A stretch of 64,000 nt of DNA from Cepaea nemoralis (taxonomy: Eukaryota; Mollusca; Gastropoda; Stylommatophora; Helicidae). Each line of letters opens with the position of its first letter. Within the stretch, counting starts at the first letter, position 1. The DNA lies in the NCBI GenBank assembly GCA_014155875.1, contig JACEFZ010027952.1:269501-333500 (forward strand), written 5' to 3'. The translations under genes were made by a program, and so were the position numbers. The notes beneath the pieces were generated by a model. It ran no database searches, was not told the origin of the DNA, and worked only from the letters and a program-made list of their open reading frames with translations. This document shows positions 21,893 through 32,710 of this stretch, in pieces.

Positions 21893-22685
21893 TGTGAAAA
21901 ACCAAAACAAACAAATTAACACTACCTTAAAACTGAAAATTCACAAGAATCAAAAATTAGAAAACCATTGACCGCTCCAAGATGGCGTAGAGATCTTTCG
22001 GCTGTACTACTTTTTAGTTTACAGTAACTTAAAATTCCGAAACGGAGCAGAAATATGTGAAATAAACCACTGATCATTTTGTGGGACGAAAAGGGCGGAC
22101 TGCCATTACAGCAAATCAATTCTGTCCACAGATGGGAGCACGGTAGCGAAAGAGTTAAGTATTGTGTATGATAGTAAGTAACCAGTAACCTAGCTGCTTA
22201 AGTATTGTGTATGATAGTAAGTAACCAGTAACTTAACTGGTTAAGTATTGTGTATGATAGTAAGTAACCAGTAACTTAACTGATTAAGTACTGTGTATGA
22301 TAGTAAGTAACCAGTAACTTAACTGGTTAATTATTGTGTATGATAGTAAGTAACCAGTAACTTAACTGGTTAAATATTGTGTATGATAGTAAGTAAGCAG
22401 TAACTTAACTGGTTAAGTATTGTGTATGATAGTAAGTAACCAGTAACTTAACTGGTTAAGTATTGTGTATGATAGTAAGTAAGCAGTAGCTTAACTGATT
22501 AAGTATTGTGTATGATAGTAAGTAACCAGTAACTTAATTGGTTAAGTATTGTGTATGATAGTAAGTAACCAGTAACCTAGCTGCTTAAGTATTGTGTATG
22601 ATAGTAAGTAACCAGTAACTTAACTGGTTAAGTATTGTGTATGATAATAAGTAACCAGTAACCTAGCTGCTTAAGTATTGTGTAT

Positions 22686-23345
22686 GAATGAACGAACAAA
22701 CAAACACACTTTATTTTCAAAGGGTAACAAATTGGGCACGCAGGCCCGGTCTTACATTTGATCCTTCCAATCACTCATCTTTCATTCATCAATTGTGCAT
22801 GTCACATTCACATGGGAAAAAAACATTGTCAAACGGATTTTGTAAACATAAACAATGCATATTACCATGTTATGAGACAGGCAGACACACGTACACACGC
22901 ACATTCATAAACACACACACACAAATACATACCTGCATACATACTTATATCATTTGTACAAACTCTCACAGTTATGCACACAATCATTAACATACAAATA
23001 CACACTCCCTCGCATACACTGCATGAATGCGTACATACCCACACATGCATACATGAACATACACACACACACACTTACACACACATGCACATACATACAT
23101 TGCACACAAACACACCCACATACACACATGTACACACAAACACATATACACACAAGCACATACATACATACACACAAACACACACACTTGCACACACATA
23201 CATACACACACACTTGCACACACATACATACACACACATGCAAATGCATACACACCCATACACACACACAACACACATATAAACACACACACCCACACTC
23301 ACACATCTAGACACATACACGCTGCCTCACATAATCACAAAACTG
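22686..23345 (-). mobile_element. L2/CR1-like LINE 3' tail followed by (CA)n
   Basis: 22705-22760 contains 'actttattttcaaagggt' and 'attgggcacgcaggcccg', shared with 36605-36660 and, in part, 30760 and 46030. It is the antisense 3' end of one LINE family with a GAAC/CAAA tail. About 460 bp of CA-rich microsatellite follows (22880-23340). The Cys/Val/Thr/His-rich frames here are repeat artefacts. Confidence 0.75.
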
Positions 23346-23440
23346 AAGTAACGCGTATTCTGGCTGGTTAAGTATTGTGTATGATTGTAAATAACCAGTA
23401 ACCTTGTTACTAAGTGTTGGGTATGATAAGTAACGTGTAA

Positions 23441-24706
23441 TATTTTTTCCCTATACAGTGAAAATATTTTCAGAAATGTAGAAGATATAAATGGAATCAG
23501 CATTGGAGGACGAAACATCAATAACATTAGATATGCAGATCATACAGTATTGATTGCAGACAATGCACAGGATCTGCAACAATTAGTAGATGCGGTTGTT
23601 GTACACAGTGAGCAACTGGGGTTAGAATTAAATTGTGAAAAGACACAGGTTATGGTCGTCACTAGGAAGAACGAAGTACCACAATGCAATATACAAGTAA
23701 ATGGGAATATTCTTCAACAAGTGAATCGGTACAATTAGCTCGGAACAGCTATAACATCTGATGGGAGATGCCTTGAAGAGATTAGAACAAGAATCGCCAT
23801 GGCGAAAGTAACCTTTAGCAAGATGAAAAACATTCTGACAAATAAGAAGATATCAATTGAAACGAGAAAAAAAGAGTGTGGAGGGGATACATAGAGCCTA
23901 TTCTTTTGTATGGATGTGAAACTTGGACAATGAGCAGTCAAGCTGAAAAACATCTGTTGGCTGCAGAAATGTGGTTTCTGAGGAAAATGCAAAGAATACC
24001 ATGGACAGACAGAAAAACCAGTGACCAAGAACTACAGGAGACAAATGAAAATCGTAAATTGATTAGAGAAATTAGACGTAGACAGTCAAAATTTTTTGGA
24101 CATGTTATGAGAAGAAGTGGATTGGAGAACTTAGTGACAACTGGCAAAATCGAAGGGAACAGACCAAGAGGAAGACCAAGAGGAAAATACCTGGATGCTT
24201 TTAGTTTTAGTTTTAGTCGTTGGATCAACATCACGGCACACGGTTTAACCTATAAGTGCTCCGTTTTCCTCCTAACTCAAACCTGAGTCTGGAGAAACTC
24301 AGCTCAATACACGAACTCCGTTGCATCGGCGAGGATCCTGAAATACTTTGGGTAGATTTTTAACTCGAAATTAGGCTACTATTTTTCGATTTCCAACTGC
24401 CAAGGGATTTTTTACATGCGCAACAATACACACGGGCGTCCGATCTCACTATCCAGAGACCAGGGAAACTTTTATTACTGGAAGTCCAGGTGGAATTTTT
24501 AAATAAATCCCGGTCCTCACCGGGGCCTGAACCCGGGACCTCCAGCACTCGAGGCGGACACCATACCTCGAGACCACTCAGCCCCCCGAATACCTGGATG
24601 GCTTGGCCACATGGCATGGACGAGACAGGAACACTGAGCTGATCCACGACTCTGGTGATCGAGTGGAAAGGCGAGTCATGACCACCTACGCTTTCTGGCA
24701 TGGCAC

Positions 24707-24747
<41 letters not shown>
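23441..24747 (+). pseudogene. RTE/BovB-like LINE fragment with (TGAT)n tail
   Basis: It reads 'ISIGGRNINNIRYADHTVLI' (palm, YADH for YADD), 'LELNCEKTQVMVV', 'EPILLYGCETWTMSSQAEKH', 'LRKMQRIPWTDRKTSDQEL', 'RRQSKFFGHVMRRSGLENLV' and 'TGKIEGNRPRGRPRGKYLD', then after a SINE insertion 'GLATWHGRDRNTELIHDSGD'. The tail is (TGAT)n at 24707-24746. Stops and frameshifts show it is inactive. Nested in the 43-bp minisatellite. Confidence 0.88.
24186..24600 (-). mobile_element. tRNA-derived SINE, family C, with 12-bp target duplication
   Basis: The insert 24198-24588 is bounded by 'aatacctggatg' at 24186-24197 and 24589-24600, and it splits the RTE reading frame at 'KYLD'. Read on the minus strand it has a tRNA-like head ('ggctgagtggtctcgagg', B box 'gggttcaggcccc'), a body containing 'acggagttcgtgta', and a tail 'gagcacttataggtt' ... 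'gttgatccaacgactaaaac'. The second copy is at 34220-34619. Confidence 0.93.
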
Positions 24748-24748
<1 letters not shown>

Positions 24749-24983
24749 CTAGCAGGTTAAGTGGTGTGTATGGTGGTAAGTAACCAGTAACCTATCTGGT
24801 TAAGTATTGTAACCAGTAACCTATCTGGTTAAGTATTGTAACCAGTAACCTATCTGGTTAAGTATTGTAACCAGTAACCTATCTGGTTAAGTATTGTGAA
24901 TAAGTAACTTATCTGATTAAGTATTGTTTATTTATTTCCTCATCTGTGAGTTCAACAAATGTTATGTTGGTATTTCTTCCCAG

Positions 24984-25152
24984 GTGTACGCGTGGCTAGC
25001 AGTATTTGTGTTGCCGCTAAACTCGGCCACGAATCCGGTTATCTACACGTTATCAACCGCACCGTTCCTTGGGAACATCAGGAAACGTGCAAACAGGTTT
25101 CGGAAATCCTTCATTCACTCCTTCACAGCGGACACAAAGCACAGTTATGTAG
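24984..25152 (+). CDS. LRR GPCR, TM7 exon
   Basis: The acceptor is 'atttcttcccag', phase 0. It encodes VYAWLAVFVLPLNSATNPVI then YTLSTAPFLGNIRKR: TM7 with the NPxxY motif (NPVIY) and the start of helix 8. The cytoplasmic segment ANRFRKSFIHSFTADTKHSYV is basic and Ser/Thr-rich. The donor is 'gttagt' after one base of the next codon. Confidence 0.94.
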
Positions 25153-25299
25153 GTTAGTTAGTCAGTGCTGTAACGATAAGGGGTAAGGGAAAGTGTCCTC
25201 TTTTCAAATTAACAGAGGCGTGTGAAAAAAGCTGAATGGTTTATATCTAGTTATGAAAGCATGGGCAAATTCTTTTATGTTGAGATTGTTTCAATCAAG

Positions 25300-25435
25300 G
25301 ACACATAATTAGACTGCTACTGGTACCATAGTATTGGGACTCTTTGCTGGTTGTTGCAGATGAGGAAGGAGCATGTATGGGAATTTCCCGAGTGCTGCTG
25401 TGATATTGGTTCTTGACTTAACTCAGCTCCACTAT
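25300..25435 (+). mobile_element. RNase H LINE 3' terminus, degraded
   Basis: 'tattgggactctttgctggt', then 'gagcatgtatgggaatttcccgagtg' and 'ttggttcttgactta', correspond to the C-terminal end and tail of the family at 12150-12660. Only the last ~130 bp are present. Confidence 0.65.
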
Positions 25436-25439
25436 ATTT

Positions 25440-26080
25440 CACTCCCAAAAGGTTTCCGCAGCAGATACTGACTGACTGACTGGCACCTTGCCGTCTCGAC
25501 AGACGAAAGTTTGTGAAATGGAGTTATACCTCTCCATAACACAAAACCTGGGCTTAATTTAGAGACCATGTGTTGCCCTTGCAGCATGATCCCTCTCTGG
25601 TTTACTCCAGAGGAAAGGTAATACCAACACGCCTGGAACAAGACAAGCTGCAGAAGCTGCCGGATCAGCAAAGCAGTACTCTGTCCGCCTATCGGAGCTT
25701 CCATCCTAAACCATTTGCCGACCAAGGCTTAGGGCCTGGTCTGCCCTGCCATGACAATTAGTCTTTAGGTTGCATTTCCTCGCACTAAGGTAAGGCTTGT
25801 ACCTTCCCAATTGCACTCCTCCGCCGAAGCCGTTGGCAGAATGTGAGGTGTCGGGTTTGGTAAGCGTTGCCCAACACTCAGCGCTAACAGAAAGCTGGTA
25901 GTACCATCTACTGTCATACGGTAGCTCGGTCATATCTGACTAAAACATGACTAATCTGAATTTAAATAATGCCTATGAAAACCACAAGGATATACAAGCT
26001 TTGACCATCACAGAACACTTGTAAACAGCATCAAGTCTCAGAAACTGATGTACTTTATACACCACTTCTTCGTTAGTTGC
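25440..26080. other. Stretch without recognised feature
   Basis: Open frames of up to 97 codons overlap on both strands with balanced base composition. They resemble no family I know and have no fitting splice sites. Confidence 0.35.
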
Positions 26081-26084
26081 ATAT

Positions 26085-26200
26085 CCTTTACAGAATGTCG
26101 CAGTCAATCCCAGCATTTTTATCGTTTGTGATTTCTTGACATGTATACATTCAGTAGTTTGCCATTGCTTTCTGAATGACCAGCACTCATACCATTGTAT
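26085..26200 (-). mobile_element. SINE family B fragment, antisense
   Basis: 'atcctttacagaatgtcgcagtc' and 'cagtagtttgccattgcttt' match, on the minus strand, the body of the poly(A) SINE at 3200-3300. Confidence 0.65.
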
Positions 26201-26609
26201 GAAGATTAGCGCTAGACGGTCTGCTTCAAATCGCCGGCAGCTGTGTTACGAACACGGTATGCAGGATTGCGAACGGCATTTGTAACCTCGTCCACACAGC
26301 GCCGACTATTAAACATTACAGTAGATGCTGAAAAAGAACAGTGTTGGAAGGTGTGGTCGCTGGAACAAGAAGCAGGACTCGATCAGCATGAACTAGCACA
26401 TAGAACACGGCAGAACAGTTGTGCATGAGAATGCATGAGGAGGGCGAGATGGCAGAGGACTGAGCAATCTTTTGGCAAACTTTCAGCAATCTATCAGAAA
26501 TCTTTGGGCAATCTTTCAGCATTTTTTCGGCAATCTTTCGGCAGGCCACGATGAGAGCTACACATGATGATGATAACAATCACAAAAACATAACTTTCAC
26601 AGAAGTTAA

Positions 26610-26885
26610 ATGGAGGTCAGCATGGCTGAATGGATAACAGCACTCGCTCTTAAACTTCCAGAAGTAGCGGGTTCAACCCCTTGTCAGTTGGACTGAAATG
26701 TTGACTTCTTGTCCTACACTTGGGGACATAAATTACAAGTACATCTGATGGCGAGGGGCACTGGTAGTAAGGAAAGCTAATCCACATGCAAATAATCAGT
26801 CTAGTTCCCTAGAAGTATTATCACAGACTATGTTTGAGTTCAAAGTGAGCGACCGCGCACACACCAAAAATAAAAGGTTAAATAC
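26610..26885 (+). mobile_element. tRNA-derived SINE, family A
   Basis: The head 'ggtcagcatggctgaatgg' with A box 'tggctgaatgg' and B box 'ggttcaacccc' is followed by the family body ('gacataaattacaagtac', 'tttgagttcaaagtgagcga') and an A-rich end. It lies in the intron before the last exon. Confidence 0.82.
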
Positions 26886-27001
26886 ATGGCATACATGATC
26901 ACTGGGGGAGCCAGATTTCTGTAACAAGCTGTAACCAAATGTAAAAGGTTAGAGAACACATTACACAGTGGTTGGGACGAGTCGTTCGCACATCACATCA
27001 C

Positions 27002-27145
27002 GTTTGTTTTTTTTCGTTTTTTTTTCCATATCCCTTACAGGACGTTGCAGTCAACATCAGAATTTTTCAACTTTTGTTGATGTACCAGGCAAGATTACAC
27101 TTAGTAGTTTGCCATTGCTTTCTGAGCGACCGGCGACCAGCTTGT
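27002..27145 (-). mobile_element. SINE family B fragment with poly(T), antisense
   Basis: A T-rich start (antisense poly(A)) is followed by 'cttacaggacgttgcagtcaa', 'caggcaagattac' and 'agtagtttgccattgctttc', the reverse of the SINE body at 3180-3305. Confidence 0.72.
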
Positions 27146-27261
27146 TTAGTATTGAAAAGGTTAATGTAATGTTGTGCATTTGATCGTGTATCAGTATATT
27201 GGTCCAGGATTGCATGTGTGCCGGCAGGAATTGTATTCTGAGCAACACCGCTTGAAGGTTC

Positions 27262-27585
27262 ACCTAACCTCATGGGTCCATTTGCACTCATGGGTCCACG
27301 AACACTAATGGGTCCACCCACACTAATGGATCCACCCACACTAATGAGTCCAACCACACTCATGGGTCAACCCACACTAATGGATCCATCCACACTCATG
27401 GGTCCACCCACACTATTGGGGTCACCCACACTAATGGGTCCATCCACACTCATGGGTCTACCCACACTCATGGGTCCACCCACACTCATGGGTCCAACCA
27501 TACTCATGGGTCCACCCACACTAATGGGTACAACCATACTCATGGGTCCATCCACACTAATGGGTCCATCAACACTTTATTGACT
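27262..27585. repeat. 18-bp minisatellite
   Basis: About 18 copies of 'actcatgggtccacccac'. The period of 18 keeps a frame open for 103 codons as a (MGPPTL)n hexapeptide; there is no splice or start context to support translation. Confidence 0.9.
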
Positions 27586-28018
27586 GTCATGGGTGATAAT
27601 TCTTTAAGTTTGTGAATATTTCACCTGTACTTTTTTTTTTTACTGTCATGGGTAATCATTCTCTAAGTTTGCGAAGACTTCACTAAAACTTATTTGACTG
27701 TTGTGTGTGATTATTCTCCTTCGACATCTGTGGTTTTGGGACAGTAAATACTATATCACAACCCTTCATACGGGGTTCAAAATCAGCCACGGGTAATTTG
27801 GAGGCTGACTGTGTCGTGTTTTATTTCTACAATGATGTAAATGTCAATTGTTCCAAAAGCAATGGCAAACTATTGAATGTAAAATTGCCGATAAAATTAC
27901 AAACATTCAATAAATGCTTGGGTTGGTTATGACATTCTATTAATGACTTGCAATTGTTTTTTACTGTGACACAACTTCAGAGTTTATAAAAACTAACCTG
28001 TACTTTTTTTTCATTCAG

Positions 28019-28146
28019 ATGACAGATCATCACAATCGTACTGTGAAAGAAAGTCACCTTACAGACAGTTGGAATTAATGCGACTGAGGAACTTAAATGC
28101 CTCCCCTCCTCTTATTTACAAAAGGGAATATAACAGTGCTATTTAA
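28019..28146 (+). CDS. LRR GPCR, C-terminal exon with stop
   Basis: The acceptor is 'tttttttcattcag'; one base from the previous exon completes an Asp codon. It encodes DRSSQSYCERKSPYRQLELM then RLRNLNASPPLIYKREYNSAI and a TAA at 28144-28146. This is the cytoplasmic tail: a Cys that could be palmitoylated, several Ser/Thr, and a final S-A-I that fits a class I PDZ ligand (S/T-x-hydrophobic). The 3' UTR extends beyond; a first clear AATAAA is only at 29875. Confidence 0.88.
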
Positions 28147-28589
28147 GTGTCTGGATCTGAGATGGGGAGATGTTATGTTATATATTTGAGATAGTATAAT
28201 GAAAGAAAAACTTGGAGTATTACTTCTGAAGCTTGTGATATGTTAATATGAGATGTGGAGTGACATGACTCAAGCTTGTGATCTGTCAATATGAGACATG
28301 GATTAACATAGCTCAAGCGTGTGATATATTAAGTGTTATTGTGTGGATGTGTTATAATTCAACCAAAGTTCACTGGAAATACTGTCGTAATCAATCATTC
28401 AATGGAATCAGTAACTTGCTGTGTCTTTTTATCACTTCATATGTCTGCACGTGTAATATTTTTTAATGAGCCTTTACATTTCATGTAGGCCTTTAGTTTG
28501 ACTGCGAGCAGGACAGAAAAACCTAAACAGTTGAATCGTTTTTATTTTGTTGTTCATATTTCATGTTTTTGCATTGTATATTGACTGTT

Positions 28590-28890
28590 GGGGGATCAGC
28601 ATGGCAGAATGGATAATAACGCGTGTTCTTAAACATCAGGTGTGCTGATGCCGAGGCAGCGAGTTAAACCCTACACCTGACAGTTTGACTAACATGTTGC
28701 CTTCTTATCCTTGACTCGAGGACGTAAATTACAAGTACCTCTGAAGTCAGAGTGGGTTCCCCTGATGGTGGGGGACACTGGTAATAAGGACAGCCAAGCC
28801 ACACACAAAATTCTGTCCAGTGCTACTCGAAGTAGTGCGTATGGACTACGCTTGAGTTCAAAGTGAGCAAGCACCAGATAGACATTTAAA
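28590..28890 (+). mobile_element. tRNA-derived SINE, family A
   Basis: 'gatcagcatggcagaatgg' head, B-box-like 'gagttaaaccc', then the shared body ('gacgtaaattacaagtacct', 'gatggtgggggacactgg', 'cttgagttcaaagtgagcaa'). It lies in the 3' UTR or just beyond the receptor gene. Confidence 0.82.
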
Positions 28891-28946
28891 AAAATATGTG
28901 TTATTAAATGATGGAAGATAAGGATCTCGGCGTATACAGCATTTTT

Positions 28947-29183
28947 GTAAAGTCTCACTACACTTTGTATGTAGAACAAACTGTCATTATATGACCAAAA
29001 GCAAGAGACTGTACATTATGAATGTATATTGTTAAGTCAAAAGTATGAAATGTACATTACAAACTGTTACAGTTCAAACAAAAAATAACAAATTGTACAT
29101 TACTAACTTATACACATTTTTAATGACATCATGAACTTTATTTTTCAAATTTGTTCTACATACAAAGTGTAGTGAAACTGTAC
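28947..29183. mobile_element. MITE with 34-bp terminal inverted repeats
   Basis: 'gtaaagtctcactacacttt' plus 'gtatgtagaacaaa' at 28947-28980 is matched by its reverse complement at 29150-29183 with two mismatches. The AT-rich interior of about 170 bp has no coding capacity. A longer relative with the same ends is at 49924-50376. Confidence 0.85.
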
Positions 29184-29287
29184 AAACACCTTGAATTTCC
29201 AAACCATCATGACTTAATGGCACGCCTCATTGTTCTTCTTCTGGCTTTCATCCACCAATTGAGCAAAAGCCCGCAATCAACTCACGC

Positions 29288-29612
29288 CCAGTCCTTTGTA
29301 ATCTTGTTCATGATAGGTTGAGTGTTGCCAGCCCTTTGTAAACTTGTTCATGATAGGTTGAATGTTGCCAGCCCTTTTTAAACTTGTTCATGATAGGTTG
29401 AATGTTGCAAGCCCTTTGTAATCTTGTTCATGATAGGCTGAATGTTGCCAGGCCTTTGTAATCTTGTTCATGACAGGTTGAATGTTGCCAGGCCTTTGTA
29501 ATCTTGTTCATAACAAGTTGAATGTTGCCAGCCCTTTGTAATCTTGTTCATAACAAGTTGAATGTTGCCAGCCCTTTGTAAACTTGTTCATGATAGTCTG
29601 AATGTTGCAGCT
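29288..29612. repeat. 40-bp minisatellite
   Basis: Eight copies of a unit containing 'cctttgtaatcttgttcatg' and 'aggttgaatgttgccag', with a 40-bp period (for example starts at 29301 and 29341). Confidence 0.92.
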
Positions 29613-30249
29613 ACAGTTTTATACCAGATCAGATAGCCAGCCCCATGCCAACCCTCCCTTTTGGCCTGCATGGTAGGTTACAGTGTTACTGTTCCTTGCT
29701 TCCCTTGTTGGGGCGTGGTAACACATAGGTGGTCATGTATAGTAACATTTATCAAGTTACTATATCCTTCATGTCCTTTTCTTTATCTTTAGAATTATTG
29801 AGTAATGTTTTCTTTATAGATTTGAAACAACTTGAAAAAAAAAGTGGATCCTAACATATTAACTACGCATGATGAATAAATCACTAAGGAACAAAAGTAG
29901 AATCGGTAAGCTCTACCAGAACATGATCACAAGCAACAACATTGACATTGCAGTCAAGGTCTTCATCAGTACAAATACAACAAACACACTCTGATACCAC
30001 TACATGAAAACTAATATGTATCTAAGGTGGGCTGAGTTTAATTTGTCTTTCTCGTGCTCTTTTTTCGTCCATTTTAACTTTGGAAAAACATTAAAAATAA
30101 CAACTAGAAGACACTGGGTAAAAATAAAAACTGTCTGTTCATGAAGAAGTGAAGAAAAATAAAAGTGTTATGATTGTGTTAGGGGTAATTCATCATTACA
30201 ATGTAATTGTTTGATTCAGAATAAGCTAACATAAATGGTTCCACCGACC

Positions 30250-30620
30250 AGCTACTGAGTTGGGTGCACAGAGCAACAGTGTTAACTGTGGATTTCATGT
30301 GGAATGCTTTTACATGTGGTTTTGTTGTGAACTGCATATCAGAAAAATAGCGTTGCCTTATACAGGAATGTGTGTGCAACTGCTGGGTGTCTGGTGGCTG
30401 CCGCTTCCATTGACGATGGAGTGTAAATTTAACTGGCGGACTCTCCTGGCAATGGCATTGTGCATGTATGTCTTTGCGTGCTGTTGGTTTCTCAGGACTG
30501 TTGTCTGTTCAGCTACTTTACATGGGACAGTAAATAGCATTTTGTGTAATATTCACTGGCACAGGAACAGAGCATCATAGGGTGACCCTTTGTCGTGAAG
30601 TTGTCACCACAGCTAACGAC
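30250..30620 (+). mobile_element. Retroelement sharing sequence with 41225-41745
   Basis: 'tgtggaatgctttt', 'tgaactgcat', 'attcactggcacaggaac' and a tail 'gagcatcatagggtgaccc' ... 'ctaacgactaag' all have counterparts in the 41-kb copy. The (CTAA)-type tail resembles the SINE C and Nimb LINE ends, so it is probably a non-autonomous element using the same machinery. Confidence 0.6.
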
Positions 30621-30754
30621 TAAGTTAACATATACTTACATGTTTGAATAGTTTATATGGTGTATGTTTTATATACATATATCTGTGTGTTTTCATGCAC
30701 AAGAGTGTTTTAACAATCACTGTGGGAGTGAGTGCGTGCATGCCCGTGTGTGAA

Positions 30755-30807
30755 TGAGAGAACAAACTTTATTTTCAAAGGGTTAAGAATTGGGCATGAA
30801 GCTCCAC

Positions 30808-30871
<64 letters not shown>
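30755..30871. repeat. LINE tail fragment followed by (GA)n
   Basis: 'aaactttattttcaaagggt' and 'aagaattgggcat' repeat the L2/CR1 tail of 36605-36650. A 60-bp (GA)n run follows. Confidence 0.8.
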
Positions 30872-30874
<3 letters not shown>

Positions 30875-31068
30875 ATTTTAGGTACATGTATATATAAACA
30901 ACTAATTTACATTACACATATATACATAATTAGGATAAACAAGTGCCAGAATAAATACTATGATATTGTAATGCTTATATAATTGACTGTTGTAATTAAT
31001 GTAATATTTATGTAATGAGATGCCAGTCCTGGAAACAAAACCCACCAAACAACGTGCCATGGGTATGT

Positions 31069-31132
31069 GAAGTGTGTGAAATATGTGAAGTGTGTGAAAT
31101 ATGTGAAGTGTGTGAAATATGTGAAGTGTGAC
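31069..31132. repeat. 18-bp tandem repeat, 3.5 copies
   Basis: 'gtgaagtgtgtgaaatat' repeated with an 18-bp period. Confidence 0.88.
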
Positions 31133-31189
31133 ATAATATTATATTTGTGCTGACGCAGTTTTCTGGTATTGTTCTATGATGTGATAGCT

Positions 31190-32130
31190 TCCTGACATGT
31201 TGTAAGCCTGAACGCAGGGAGGAATAGGTGGCCAATCTTTCCTTCACTTTGGCAAGTGACGAGCTCGCATCCGACCATGCTCATGACCTTAACAGTGCAG
31301 CTTACTATCAACTCAGCTAACGCGACCACTATTTTAGAAGTGTTAGGACCTTCTCATTTGTGTAGGCTTGCCTGGATGGATGGGAGAGTAGATGGCCAGT
31401 GCTTCCTTTCTGCTGGGAATCTTGTGAGTTATCATCAAACTCAGATCCGACCATACTCTTGCCACAAAAATGCCATCAGGATGTTCACTGTCAGACCTTT
31501 ATATTACTAGTTCACGGTATAATGAGGTGAGGAGACCAGTCCTCTTCCTAACCACATTTTTCTTGCCTAAATAATTTCCAGAAACCAGTGCCAAACAAGA
31601 AAAAGCAAATTTGGACCAAACATGATGCAGAATCAAATGAACAAGTATTATAATGTAATGTCCATTCACTGAGCTTTAAAATTGCGGGAGATACGGCGAA
31701 ACTAAACACATAACACTATGAACCTAGTATGGCGATATAACGTCCTGCTGTTTAAATGGGGGTCATATTTGACGATATATTATCCTTTGTCACTGAGTCA
31801 GTTAATATCCAGCACCCACTTTGCAGGACCTCGGTTGATCCTGGAGCAGTAGAGGTCAGCGTGAATCTCATCACTACTAAGTGTTCAAGCCAAATCAATC
31901 TTGATAAGCAAATGCAATGACCAATATGACACTTTTTAATTCACCCTGTATCCTCCATTGAGGCATTTGCCATCAAGCAACTCACTTCAAGCCCTCTTGT
32001 CCTTAGCTGTACAATACAGCTGCACCCATGTTAGCCCCAAATTATGTGGTTTCAGTGCTACCTCTATTTCTGCTGCTCTGTAGATTCCAGACAAAGGCAT
32101 TTCTAGTTATATTATTCTCAGGTTTTCCCA
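31190..32130. other. Stretch without recognised gene
   Basis: There is a weak internal similarity between about 31228-31290 and 31390-31460 ('gtggccaat...ttcctt...catccgaccat' against 'atggccagt...ttcctt...gatccgaccat'), perhaps an old duplication. No known family was seen. Confidence 0.35.
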
Positions 32131-32139
32131 GTGCATCCA

Positions 32140-32335
32140 GAGCCATTATCTTTTCTTCGCCTATTGGAAAGATCGAGGGGAAGAGATGGAAGGCAGACCA
32201 AGAGAAATTATGCTGGATGGATTGAGACGGTGGCAAGGAGGAATATCATCAGTTGATCCAGACAACCAAAAACCGATATCTGTGGAAAGTCATGAACACC
32301 TGCGCCGGCCGGCATGGCACTTGCTGATGATTGGT
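32140..32335 (+). mobile_element. RTE-type LINE 3' end
   Basis: It reads 'GKIEGKRWKADQEKLCWMD' then 'DGGKEEYHQLIQTTKNRYLW' and 'AGRHGTC', with stops, matching the usual RTE C-terminus (basic GRGRP-type stretch, then '...RHGT'). Confidence 0.75.
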
Positions 32336-32469
32336 TCACTGATATTTGTCTAGTTCTCTCTCTCTGGGCTACAAATTGCTGATTCTGTCATATCATTTTA
32401 TTCCTTATATTCTGCACAGGCTCCTGTTAGTGAATGTTTATGTTACTATTTATTTCACTGTCATCTGTC

Positions 32470-32690
32470 ACCTTCTGCCTATAGTACCTTGTGGACCTGG
32501 TGGGGGGGGGGGGGGGATCTTGAGTCTGAGGAATTACGATCTCCTGGCTAGTGCAGTCGCAACGAACTGCGCGGGTTAGGATTTTCTTTCCACTCCCAAG
32601 AGAAAAAACTCACACCTTACTCAGGATTCGAACCCAGGTTTCTTGGAGGAGAACCCGACATTCTAGCCAGTCGGGCACCTTCTCCTCTTA
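32470..32690 (-). mobile_element. tRNA-derived SINE, family D, antisense arm
   Basis: The reverse complement has A-box-like 'tgcccgactgg' (32667-32677) and B box 'ggttcgaatcc' (32624-32634), then a body with a C-run and 'ccacaaggtactatagg'. It is head to head with the copy starting at 32711. Confidence 0.85.
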
Positions 32691-32710
32691 TAATTCACCA
32701 TATACTGAAC

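Larger units (their letters stand above)
19496..22154 (-). mobile_element. piggyBac-type DNA transposon, internally deleted
   Basis: Terminal inverted repeats 'ctctttcactacc' (19496-19508) and 'ggtagcgaaagag' (22142-22154) match at 12 of 13 bases. Both ends abut TTAA (19492-19495, 22155-22158), the piggyBac target duplication. The flanking 43-bp minisatellite unit is restored if the element and one TTAA are removed. It contains a 5' transposase fragment read on the minus strand and a 393-bp internal duplication. Confidence 0.93.
19300..24930. repeat. 43-bp minisatellite carrying splice-donor motifs, split by insertions
   Basis: The 43-bp unit contains 'gtaagtaaccagtaac' and 'ttaactggttaagtattg'. 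Blocks survive at 19300-19495, 22155-22685, 23346-23440 and 24747-24930, more than 17 units. The first, diverged unit ('gtaagtcaccagtagcc') begins exactly at the splice donor of the TM6 exon. A piggyBac element, an L2/CR1 tail with CA repeats, and an RTE LINE with a SINE interrupt it. Confidence 0.9.

Noticed and set aside
22950..23320. Cys/Val- and Thr/His-rich frames on both strands
   Set aside because: They are translations of a CA-rich microsatellite.
27272..27583. 103-codon (MGPPTL)n frame
   Set aside because: It is an 18-bp minisatellite in an intron, with openness explained by the period.
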